Shown piece after piece: positions 1 to 4,919 of a DNA stretch of 5,213 nucleotides. Positions within the stretch are counted from its first letter, which is position 1, and every line of letters begins with the position of its first letter. The position numbers were made by a program, and so were the translations under genes. The DNA comes from Alphaproteobacteria bacterium (GTDB lineage Bacteria; Pseudomonadota; Alphaproteobacteria; Rhizobiales; Aestuariivirgaceae), in contig VAZZ01000021.1 in the NCBI GenBank assembly GCA_005884715.1, positions 1-5,213 of the forward strand. Direction: 5' to 3'. A model generated the notes under the pieces. The model saw only the letters and a list, made by a program, of their open reading frames with translations, was not told the origin of the DNA and made no database searches.

Positions 1-270
1 CACCAGGCGGATGCGTTTCATGCCGAGACGATCGAGGAATGTGCGGATCTTCTTCGCATGGGCAAGCGAGAGATGCGCATCATAGACAAGCGCATCGTCT
101 TCATCGGTGAGCACATAGCTCGCCGTGCCGAGCGAGAAGCCGCCGTCGTCGAGCCAGTTCTCGCCGTCAGAATGAAGCCGCACATTGGCAATGCGCCCAT
201 CATAGAAGGCATAAGCGAAGGGCAAGGGCTTCAGCACGCGTAAGTGTGCTACGGGATTGATTTCGATCAT
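1..270 (-). CDS. MBL-fold metallo-hydrolase-like protein, N-terminal part (truncated by window edge)
   Basis: The frame is open from ATG at 270 to base 1 without a stop, giving 90 residues; the rest lies beyond the left edge. The protein begins MIEINPVAHLRVL and has a beta-rich N-terminus. It then shows the pattern that opens metallo-beta-lactamase domains: a strand (SYVLTDEDDALVYDAHLS, about residues 51-68) with an Asp-Ala-His turn, a helix (about 69-82), and a strand (KRIRLV, 85-90) that in this fold runs straight into the HxHxDH metal motif. That motif would lie just outside the window, so zinc binding cannot be confirmed. Substrate is unknown. The gene is co-directional with the J-domain gene 98 bp upstream. 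There is no clear Shine-Dalgarno before the ATG, and the space is taken by a palindrome-ended element that stops 4 bases short of the start codon. The family call is from sequence pattern and memory of the family; the function is inferred. Confidence 0.68.
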   Translation of the reverse strand, partial: MIEINPVAHLRVLKPLPFAYAFYDGRIANVRLHSDGENWLDDGGFSLGTASYVLTDEDDALVYDAHLSLAHAKKIRTFLDRLGMKRIRLV

Positions 271-274
271 TGGG

Positions 275-320
275 GCATCGGATGAGGAAAGGCAAAGTGG
301 TTTTCGGATGAATCCGATGC
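275..320. repeat. 46-bp palindrome-ended intergenic element
   Basis: Perfect 9-bp inverted ends, GCATCGGAT (275-283) and ATCCGATGC (312-320), enclose a 28-base core. The octamer TCGGATGA occurs twice in direct orientation (278-285 and 304-311). The second copy can also fold back on ATCCGA (312-317), so two mutually exclusive hairpins are possible. The core contains AAAGTGGTTTTCGGAT, which from memory resembles dispersed rhizobial intergenic repeats with a core close to AAAGTGGGAACCGGTTTTCGG between GATC-type arms. The inverted repeat is seen directly; membership of that repeat family is inferred. It lies between two minus-strand genes, directly before the MBL-like start codon. Confidence 0.6.
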
Positions 321-368
321 GAAATCAATAGACTTGCGCCTGTTCAACAATTGGGAGGCTGATCAGCG

Positions 369-836
369 CTAGGCCAGTGTCCTGTGCGTTTCCAGTTCGT
401 CATAGGCTCTCTGGATGCGGATGAACATGGCATTCATGTATTCGCCGACTTCTTTCGGCACATCCTTGCTGGCGAGCTTGTCGGGGTGATAGAGCCGCGC
501 TTTGGCGAGATAGGCGGCGCGCACTTCGCCCGGATTGGCGGCGGGATCGACGCCCAGCGTGTGATAGGGATCGAAAGTGGCGGACCCGTTCGCCCGTCTG
601 AACAGGTGATCGGTGCGCGGCAGGTCGATGGCGGAAATGGTCGCGATGGCGCGCTTGGCGATCATCGTCATCGGGTTGTCGCGCATTTCGAAATCGATAA
701 ACGTGTCGGGATTGTTGAGGAGGTCGCGCAATTTCTGTGCCTGCCCCAGGAAGACATGACCGTTGAAGATAGCACCGGAAATGAGTGTCACGGTGACCGC
801 GACACGATGCCGTTCTGCTTCATTCGATCCAAACAT
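369..836 (-). CDS. J-domain (DnaJ-like) protein with conserved N-terminal extension
   Basis: This is a 155-residue protein. Residues about 89-148 form a J domain: the opening DPYHTLGVDP, helix II ending in the invariant HPD tripeptide (residues 117-119), and helix III/IV with IQRAYDELE. J domains stimulate Hsp70 (DnaK) ATPase and deliver clients; the HPD is the contact with Hsp70. There is no Gly/Phe-rich region, zinc centre or C-terminal substrate domain, so it is a type-III-like J protein. Residues 1-75 hold a beta-rich region (VTVTLISGAIFNGHVF, then a short helix and IDFEM) whose role I do not know. No signal peptide or membrane segment is visible, so it is probably cytosolic. ATG at 836 is chosen because GGAAGG (845-850) sits 8 bases upstream. 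A possible -10 box lies at 898-903. The gene is co-directional with the PhyH-like gene that ends 95 bp upstream and with the MBL-like gene downstream. Confidence 0.9.
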   Translation of the reverse strand: MFGSNEAERHRVAVTVTLISGAIFNGHVFLGQAQKLRDLLNNPDTFIDFEMRDNPMTMIAKRAIATISAIDLPRTDHLFRRANGSATFDPYHTLGVDPAANPGEVRAAYLAKARLYHPDKLASKDVPKEVGEYMNAMFIRIQRAYDELETHRTLA

Positions 837-844
837 GGGCGATG

Positions 845-850
845 CCTTCC
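845..850 (-). promoter_or_regulatory. Ribosome binding site of the J-domain gene
   Basis: On the minus strand the bases read GGAAGG, 8 bases before the ATG at 836. This strong match to the anti-Shine-Dalgarno decides the start codon. Confidence 0.7.
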
Positions 851-897
851 GGTATCAAATATCCCGGAGAGATTGCCCGAGCGGGGCCTAGAGAACT

Positions 898-903
898 ATT
901 ATA
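898..903 (-). promoter_or_regulatory. Possible -10 box for the J-domain gene
   Basis: A perfect TATAAT lies on the minus strand in the AT-rich 95-bp gap between the PhyH-like stop and the J-domain start. A start of transcription near 890 would give a leader of about 54 bases. No convincing -35 hexamer is visible at 16-18 bp spacing (ACCGAT or similar). The core ATTATAAT is self-complementary, so the same bases could serve either strand, but no plus-strand gene follows. Confidence 0.3.
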
Positions 904-931
904 ATTGTCGTTAAAATTTAATCGGTTTGGT

Positions 932-1741
932 TTACGCCGCCGCGGCCCGGCCGCTTCTCATATAGCCATCAAGCCACGCCGTGCGATAGCCATCCTGTTG
1001 CCAGAGCACGGGAAAATAGCTCTCGTCCATTTCCGTCGATTGTGCCTTCTTGTAGCGCGAGTAAATGTAACTGATTTGGTGCGGGTGAAATTTTGCTGTG
1101 GACGATATGCAATGGGCAATGACCGAGCGGCGCGGGTTGGCGCCCTTGTTGTCACGCGAGCCATGCCAGGTCCGGCCATGGTGGAACACTGCGGTGCCCG
1201 CCGGCACTTCGATGGGAACGATCTGGTAAACCGAGATGCCGGCCGCTTTCGCCGCCGGACGCAGATCGGCGAGTGCGTCGTCGGGCGCATGGAACTGCTT
1301 GATCGGCGGTGAGATCGGCCACAGATGCGAGCCCTTCACATGTTCGATCGTGTCCTGGACGGCTTTGGTGTCGTCGAGCGTGATCCAGCATGTCATCATC
1401 TCGCCTGGAATGATCCAGCCATTATAGGAATCATCCTGATGGAAACCGAGCGGCTTGCCGCCTGGCGGCTTCCAGATGACGTTGTCCTGGCCGATGCGGG
1501 CGCCGGGCCAGCCACGCAACCTTGCACACGCTTCGCCGATATCAGCCCGCAGAACGATCGAGGCGATAGTCAGATCGGATTTCCAGCCATTGCAGATCTG
1601 CCGCGTCAGGTCCTCACGGTCGCGGCCGAGCCGCCAGTTCCATTCATCGGGATAGAGGCCGGTCTCGAAGGTGCCCGAGAACATCGGCTCGAAACGGGCC
1701 TGCGCCGCCCTGATCTCGTCGGGGTTCAGCGCGCCTTCGAC
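932..1741 (-). CDS. Phytanoyl-CoA dioxygenase (PhyH) family protein, start lost or unclear
   Basis: This is a non-haem Fe(II)/2-oxoglutarate-dependent oxygenase of the PhyH family. Conserved sequence runs from VEGALNPDEI (base 1741 downward) to the TAA at 932-934, 269 residues. The facial triad is complete: H (1439-1441) and D (1433-1435) in GFHQDD, and the distal H (1163-1165) in RTWHGS. An Arg at 1127-1129 in NPRRSV fits 2-oxoglutarate binding. Substrate is unknown; family members hydroxylate lipids, ectoine and other small metabolites. No ATG, GTG or TTG lies in this frame near 1741. The helix that normally precedes VEGAL, about 10-20 residues, is absent. The frame stays open upstream to ATG 2047, but those 102 residues are the out-of-frame shadow of the permease. 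The first internal ATG is at 1684 (250 residues, triad retained, no Shine-Dalgarno). It may be a 5'-deleted gene, or be translated weakly from 1684. Confidence 0.75.
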   Translation of the reverse strand, partial: VEGALNPDEIRAAQARFEPMFSGTFETGLYPDEWNWRLGRDREDLTRQICNGWKSDLTIASIVLRADIGEACARLRGWPGARIGQDNVIWKPPGGKPLGFHQDDSYNGWIIPGEMMTCWITLDDTKAVQDTIEHVKGSHLWPISPPIKQFHAPDDALADLRPAAKAAGISVYQIVPIEVPAGTAVFHHGRTWHGSRDNKGANPRRSVIAHCISSTAKFHPHQISYIYSRYKKAQSTEMDESYFPVLWQQDGYRTAWLDGYMRSGRAAAA

Positions 1742-2546
1742 CGCGCCGAGAGTGCAGCAACACCTGAGAAAGTAGCGGCAATGCCGAGCCAGCGAAGATA
1801 GGCGATCTTTTCGCGCAAGAAAATCCAGGCGAGGAGGATGGTAATGGCGCCCGACGCCGAGCCGCAGACGGTCGCAAGCTCGGGCTGAGCCGTCTTGCCG
1901 GCGGCGAACAGAAGCGAGACGGCAAGGGCGTCGAGGAATGCCATCAAAGCGAGGAGCGGCAGATGTGGGATCTGGCCGCGGATGCCGCCTCTGGTGAGGA
2001 ACAGGAGAGGCAGTGTCACGGCCGTGCCGGCAAGACGAGAGATCCATGCCGCCTCGATCTCACCGAAAAGGACCGCTGATCTTTGTCCGGAAGAAGAGTC
2101 CGGTGGCGCCCCGTTGCCTCCCGCTCCTCGCCGGCAGGCTCGCCGAGTGCGACAAGCAGCGCACCGCCGAGGATGAGCGCGACGAAGATAAGCTGGATCG
2201 GCGTTGGCACAGTGCCGAGTGCCGCCGCCACGAGCACGCTGGTCGCGGGATAAGACATGGTGACGGGCACCGCGAGCGATACCGGTCCGGACGCGATGGC
2301 AGCGAAGAGACAGAGCGTGGCGAAGGCATAACCTGCGCCGGCGAACAGGGGCCACCAGATGACGCTTTGCTGAAAGGCCGGGAACTCGCCGAAGGCCCAG
2401 AGCCAGAGGGTGATCAGAGCGAGGCCGATGGCAGTCACGGTGGCGGTGACCTGGATCGGCCCGATGGCGCGGCTCACCTTACCGGCAAGGAAATCGAGCG
2501 TACCCCAGCACAGAGCCGCCAGCGAACCGAGCAGGACTGGATTCAT
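1726..2546 (-). pseudogene. EamA/DMT-family permease, frameshifted
   Basis: This is a drug/metabolite transporter superfamily protein of the inner membrane, normally ten helices in two EamA repeats. The N-terminal half (ATG at 2546, MNPVLLGSLAALCWGTLDF) is open to about 2095 and shows five hydrophobic helices, ending ILGGALLVALGEPAGEE. The C-terminal half is in another frame from about 2085, with VLFGEIEAAWISRLAG, helices 7-10 and LGIAATFSGVAALSA near the end, stopping with TGA at 1726-1728. The 821-base span is not a multiple of three; it is equivalent to a net loss of 3n+1 bases. At the junction (about 2065-2105) none of the three frames gives the hydrophobic stretch expected for helix 6, so part of it seems deleted, not only shifted. 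It starts 10 bp after the regulator stop without a clear Shine-Dalgarno, so coupled translation is likely. Substrate is unknown. An assembly error is possible but would not readily explain the missing helix. Confidence 0.82.
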
Positions 2547-2556
2547 CGGACTGCCG

Positions 2557-3312
2557 TCAGATGCTGTCGGCGCCGACCAGATCCTGGCGCGCCGTCTCGA
2601 GATGTCTCGTGATGAGATCGGCGGCGGTCGCTGGATCACGCATCTTGAGCGCTTCGAAGATGGCACGATGCTGCTGGTTATAGATGTCGATCTTCTCCTT
2701 GACGAGGATGATCTGCTTCATCTGCTCCCACTGTGCGTGGTTCCTGACGGTATTGATATGCTGGTAGAGACGGTAGAGCAGGGGATTGCGCGAACAGCGC
2801 GCCAGCGCCAGGTGCAGTTCCGAATCAAGCTTGGTGAAGAGGTCCTGATCGCTATTCGCCGCTTCGATTCTGACCAGGATGCTTTCGATGGCGTCGAGGT
2901 CGCGCGACGAGGCGTGCAGCGCCGCAAGTCTGGTCATCGAGGGTTCGATCGCCATTCTGGCTTCGATGAGCTGGAGCGGCGAGATGAGGTCGGTCACATC
3001 CGACATCGCATCCTGCACCGGCCCCTGATAGCTGACGAAGGCGCCGGAGCCGACACGCCGCACCACGAGGTTTTTCTGCTCGAGCTGGTCCAGCGCCTTG
3101 CGGATGGTGGAGCGCGCCGTGCCGAAGGCGACGGCAAGCTGGCGTTCCGGTGGCAACTGGTCACCGTCGTTGTAGACGCCGCTTTCAATCGCCCGCTTCA
3201 AGCGCGAGGTGATCGAATTGGCGCCTCGCGTGGCGACCAGCTGAGGGTCTTCGCCCTCCGCCTCGAGGCTGCTTCGCGACTTGGTAAGGTCGTCTTGTAA
3301 GTCCGATGTCAT
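2557..3312 (-). CDS. GntR-family transcriptional regulator, FadR/FCD subfamily
   Basis: This is a 251-residue repressor/activator. Residues about 33-95 are the winged helix-turn-helix: SRLKRAIESGVY, then DQLPPERQLAVAFGTARST for the recognition region, then LDQLEQKNLVVRRVGSGAFV for the wing. Residues about 113-243 are the all-helical FCD ligand domain. Its expected metal/ligand residues are present: D163 and H167 (LDSELHLAL), H215 (QQHRAIFEAL) and H237 (ITRHLETAR). FCD regulators usually bind organic acids or amino acids and control adjacent catabolic genes. ATG at 3312 is preferred; the frame stays open to ATG 3411, but the extra 33 residues are non-domain sequence made of the intergenic repeats. 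The Shine-Dalgarno is weak (GAG about 4 bases before the start). It is divergent from the FAD oxidoreductase and heads a minus-strand series with the permease and PhyH-like gene, so it probably controls both directions. Domain call is firm; targets and ligand are inferred. Confidence 0.92.
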   Translation of the reverse strand: MTSDLQDDLTKSRSSLEAEGEDPQLVATRGANSITSRLKRAIESGVYNDGDQLPPERQLAVAFGTARSTIRKALDQLEQKNLVVRRVGSGAFVSYQGPVQDAMSDVTDLISPLQLIEARMAIEPSMTRLAALHASSRDLDAIESILVRIEAANSDQDLFTKLDSELHLALARCSRNPLLYRLYQHINTVRNHAQWEQMKQIILVKEKIDIYNQQHRAIFEALKMRDPATAADLITRHLETARQDLVGADSI

Positions 3313-3319
3313 GGGTCTC

Positions 3320-3356
3320 AATTGGTTGTAATTGGCAAAAATTGGTTTGCAATCGG
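3320..3356. repeat. Helically phased AATTGG repeats upstream of the regulator
   Basis: AATTGG occurs at 3320-3325, 3330-3335 and 3340-3345, exactly 10 bp apart, followed by the near match AATCGG at 3351-3356 (11 bp on). All copies face the same side of the helix. Overlapping them is a dyad, GCAAA (3335-3339) and TTTGC (3346-3350), with 6 bases between the arms. The array lies 8 to 44 bases before the regulator start codon, where a bound protein would block its transcription. It is a candidate operator array. Confidence 0.55.
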
Positions 3357-3412
3357 TCTGAAATTGTGGATCATTATGCCAGAACCGTGGGCTTTGTCCC
3401 AAAAAAATCAAT

Positions 3413-3422
3413 CAAACCGGTT
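3413..3422 (+). promoter_or_regulatory. Candidate operator CAAACCGGTT before the oxidoreductase
   Basis: CAAACCGGTT contains the 8-bp palindrome AACCGGTT, 47 bases before the oxidoreductase start. A one-mismatch copy, CAACCCGGTT, stands before the next gene (4844-4853). The minus-strand reading at 3340-3349, CAAACCAATT, shares 8 of 10 bases. Recurrence in intergenic positions of one locus suggests a site for the neighbouring GntR/FCD protein; binding is not shown. Confidence 0.4.
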
Positions 3423-3443
3423 CAGCCCAATCTGGTTCGGCTG
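3419..3443. repeat. GGTTCRGC direct repeat with embedded dyad
   Basis: GGTTCAGC (3419-3426) recurs as GGTTCGGC (3434-3441), 15 bp apart. CAGCC (3423-3427) and GGCTG (3439-3443) form an inverted pair with an 11-base spacer. It lies 27 to 51 bases before the oxidoreductase ATG, so it is probably in or near the leader. It may be a second protein-binding site or a small hairpin; chance cannot be excluded. Confidence 0.3.
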
Positions 3444-3453
3444 GGATTCTGAA

Positions 3454-3460
3454 GAGGAAG
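3454..3460 (+). promoter_or_regulatory. Ribosome binding site of the oxidoreductase
   Basis: GAGGAAG lies 9 bases before the ATG at 3470, inside a purine-rich run (3451-3468). It supports that start codon. Confidence 0.6.
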
Positions 3461-3469
3461 ACGAAGATC

Positions 3470-4816
3470 ATGGCAGTTCCGTCCGGTGTGAAATATGCGA
3501 TCATCGGGGCCGGTATTCACGGTCTCTCGACCGCCTATCATCTGGCGCTCAAGCTCAAGGAAGCCGGCAAGGGCTCCGGCAAGGATATACTGGTCGTCGA
3601 CAAGACGTCGATCGCCGCCGGCGCTTCCGGCATTGCCTGCGGTGTCGTCCGTAACAACTATTATCAGCCGGCGATGCGCGAGCTCATGGCGCATTCGGTT
3701 TCGGTCTGGGAGAGCGATCCCAAGGCCTATTCCTATCACCCGGTCGGCTACATGCAGATTTCGCCTGAGATCATGCACCAGCAGGTCGGCACCATCTATG
3801 AGCAGCAGAAGAACATCGGCTATTCCTTGACCTTCATCGAAGGCGAGAAGGATTCGATGAGCTATATGAAAGGCCTGTTCGACGACTGGCAGGCCAAGGG
3901 CATCACTTCCGTCCTGCATGAGAAGAAGGGCGGCTACGCCAACAACACCGCCTCGATCTATGGCCTCGCCTCGAAGGCCGAAGCCGAGGGCGTGCGCATC
4001 ATGACCGGCATCACCGTGACCGGCTTCGAATTCGGCAGCAATTCGCAGGCGGTGACCGCGCTCAACACCAATAAGGGGCGCATCGCCTGCGATTATGTCG
4101 TGGTCGGCGTCGGGCCCTGGGTCAATCAGGTCTGGAACATGCTGGATCTGCCGCGAACCGTCTCGATCAAGGGGCGCGACGGCAAGATGCATGACGGGGT
4201 GCGCATGTGGAAATACTGGTGCCTCGAGGAGGGCACGCTCGGCGTCGATCCTAATATGCACAAGATGAATGACGGCAAGATGCCGCCCGTTATCCATGTC
4301 GATACCGACGCGCCGCTCTATTCCGATGTCGACGGCAGGCTCCTCACCGACAAGTTATGGGGCCTCTATTACAAGCCCGATTTCAATTTCGGCGGCATCC
4401 AGGGCGGTGCCTCGCCCTATAAGGTCGAGGGTGAACCCGACAAGGTCGCGATCGATCCCTATGGCCCCGATTCACCCGATTTCATCGTCGGTGACGATTT
4501 CATCGAGACCTGGTGCTCGATGCTGGCGCATTGCCAGAAGCGCTTCGAGGGCAAGATCGGCGTCTACAAGAAGGACGAGAGATCCGGCGGCCTTGGCTGC
4601 TTCACGCCCGATAATTTTCCGGTCTTCGACGTATTCCGCGACAATGTCTTCGTCATCGCGGATTCGAACCACGGTTACAAGATGATCGGCGTCGGCAAGC
4701 TCGCCGCCCAGGAGATCGTGGGCGAGAAATCGCAGCTCCTCGAACCCTTCCGCTTCTCGCGCTACGCTGAGGGCAAGCTCCACCCGGTATCCAACAGCCC
4801 CTTCCCGTGGAGTTGA
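3470..4816 (+). CDS. FAD-dependent oxidoreductase of the DAO (DadA/sarcosine oxidase-like) family
   Basis: This is a 448-residue flavoprotein, usual in length for DAO-fold amine/amino-acid oxidases and dehydrogenases. The FAD-binding Rossmann motif is IIGAGIHGLSTAYHL (GxGxxG at residues 13-18), with the ribose-binding acidic residue in LVVDK (D44). GASGIACGVVRNNYY (51-65) matches the loop that packs on the flavin in this family. The second dinucleotide-side motif is YVVVGVGPWVN (209-219). The C-terminal flavin region is CFTPDNFPVF (377-386) with NHGYKMIGVGKLAAQEI (400-416). There is no signal peptide, so it is cytosolic. It probably oxidises a C-N bond of an amine, N-methyl amino acid or gamma-glutamyl-amine; the exact substrate cannot be read. 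The glutamine-synthetase-like gene follows 103 bp downstream on the same strand, recalling puuB with puuA. Candidate operators lie upstream, and the divergent GntR/FCD gene is the likely regulator. Confidence 0.88.
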   Translation: MAVPSGVKYAIIGAGIHGLSTAYHLALKLKEAGKGSGKDILVVDKTSIAAGASGIACGVVRNNYYQPAMRELMAHSVSVWESDPKAYSYHPVGYMQISPEIMHQQVGTIYEQQKNIGYSLTFIEGEKDSMSYMKGLFDDWQAKGITSVLHEKKGGYANNTASIYGLASKAEAEGVRIMTGITVTGFEFGSNSQAVTALNTNKGRIACDYVVVGVGPWVNQVWNMLDLPRTVSIKGRDGKMHDGVRMWKYWCLEEGTLGVDPNMHKMNDGKMPPVIHVDTDAPLYSDVDGRLLTDKLWGLYYKPDFNFGGIQGGASPYKVEGEPDKVAIDPYGPDSPDFIVGDDFIETWCSMLAHCQKRFEGKIGVYKKDERSGGLGCFTPDNFPVFDVFRDNVFVIADSNHGYKMIGVGKLAAQEIVGEKSQLLEPFRFSRYAEGKLHPVSNSPFPWS

Positions 4817-4919
4817 TGGCCCGGGCAGTGCTTTTAAATTTACCAACCCGGTTTTGTCGCGTTAGGCTCGGCCGCAAGCGCAACCAAGAACCGGAAAGCG
4901 ACATAGAGGGAAACGCCAC
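4817..4919 (+). promoter_or_regulatory. Intergenic region before the glutamine synthetase-like gene
   Basis: The 103-bp spacer has an AT-rich stretch (TTTTAAATTTA, 4832-4842), a CAACCCGGTT site, and the Shine-Dalgarno AGGG (4907-4910) 9 bases before the ATG. An 8-bp self-complementary GCCCGGGC at 4819-4826 has no loop and no U-run close by, so I do not call a terminator. The spacing and the repeated site suggest a separate or additional promoter for the downstream gene. Confidence 0.4.
4844..4856 (+). promoter_or_regulatory. Candidate operator CAACCCGGTTTTG, second copy of the locus motif
   Basis: The first ten bases differ at one position from CAAACCGGTT at 3413-3422. The site lies 64 bases before the synthetase-like ATG, next to the AT-rich stretch where a promoter would sit. 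It is a possible second target of the GntR/FCD regulator; this is inference from recurrence alone. Confidence 0.35.

Larger units (their letters stand above)
3313..3469. promoter_or_regulatory. Divergent control region between regulator and oxidoreductase
   Basis: This 157-bp, comparatively AT-rich gap must hold promoters for both directions. It contains phased AATTGG repeats (3320-3356), a GCAAA/TTTGC dyad (3335-3350), a run of seven A (3401-3407), the palindrome AACCGGTT (3415-3422) and a GGTTCRGC direct repeat (3419-3441). No strong sigma-70 promoter is evident; TTGCAA (3347-3352) with CATTAT (3372-3377) is a weak possibility for the plus strand, with 19-bp spacing. The density of short repeats is typical of an autoregulated GntR-type switch, which is inference. 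Confidence 0.6.

Noticed and set aside
875..887. GCCC/GGGC hairpin as terminator of the dioxygenase gene
   Set aside because: Only a 4-bp stem with a 5-base loop and no following U-run.
384..914. Plus-strand 176-codon frame opposite the J-domain gene
   Set aside because: It mirrors the J-domain gene, which has a clear HPD motif and ribosome site; the plus frame has neither a domain nor a start signal.
932..2047. Single 371-residue reading frame for the dioxygenase starting at ATG 2047
   Set aside because: The first 102 residues are Arg/Cys-rich and coincide with the permease C-terminal half read in another frame; no dioxygenase homology is visible before 1741.
2060..2100. Programmed ribosomal frameshift joining the permease halves
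   Set aside because: No convincing slippery heptamer or downstream structure, and the missing helix 6 would remain missing in the frameshifted product.
2410..3300. Plus-strand 296-codon frame opposite the GntR regulator
   Set aside because: Its Arg/Asp/Glu-rich sequence is the usual antisense shadow of a GC-rich gene; the minus strand encodes a complete winged-helix plus FCD protein.
3313..3411. Longer regulator starting at ATG 3411
   Set aside because: The 33 added residues come from the AT-rich repeat region and precede the normal N-terminal arm of the family; ATG 3312 gives a typical length.
3422..4297. Minus-strand 291-codon frame opposite the FAD oxidoreductase
   Set aside because: It has an HD/LV-rich antisense composition, no recognisable domain and no ribosome site; the opposite strand holds the complete flavoprotein.
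4819..4826. GCCCGGGC as terminator or operator after the oxidoreductase
   Set aside because: It is self-complementary without a loop, and the nearby T-run is only four bases; such 8-mers are common in GC-rich DNA.
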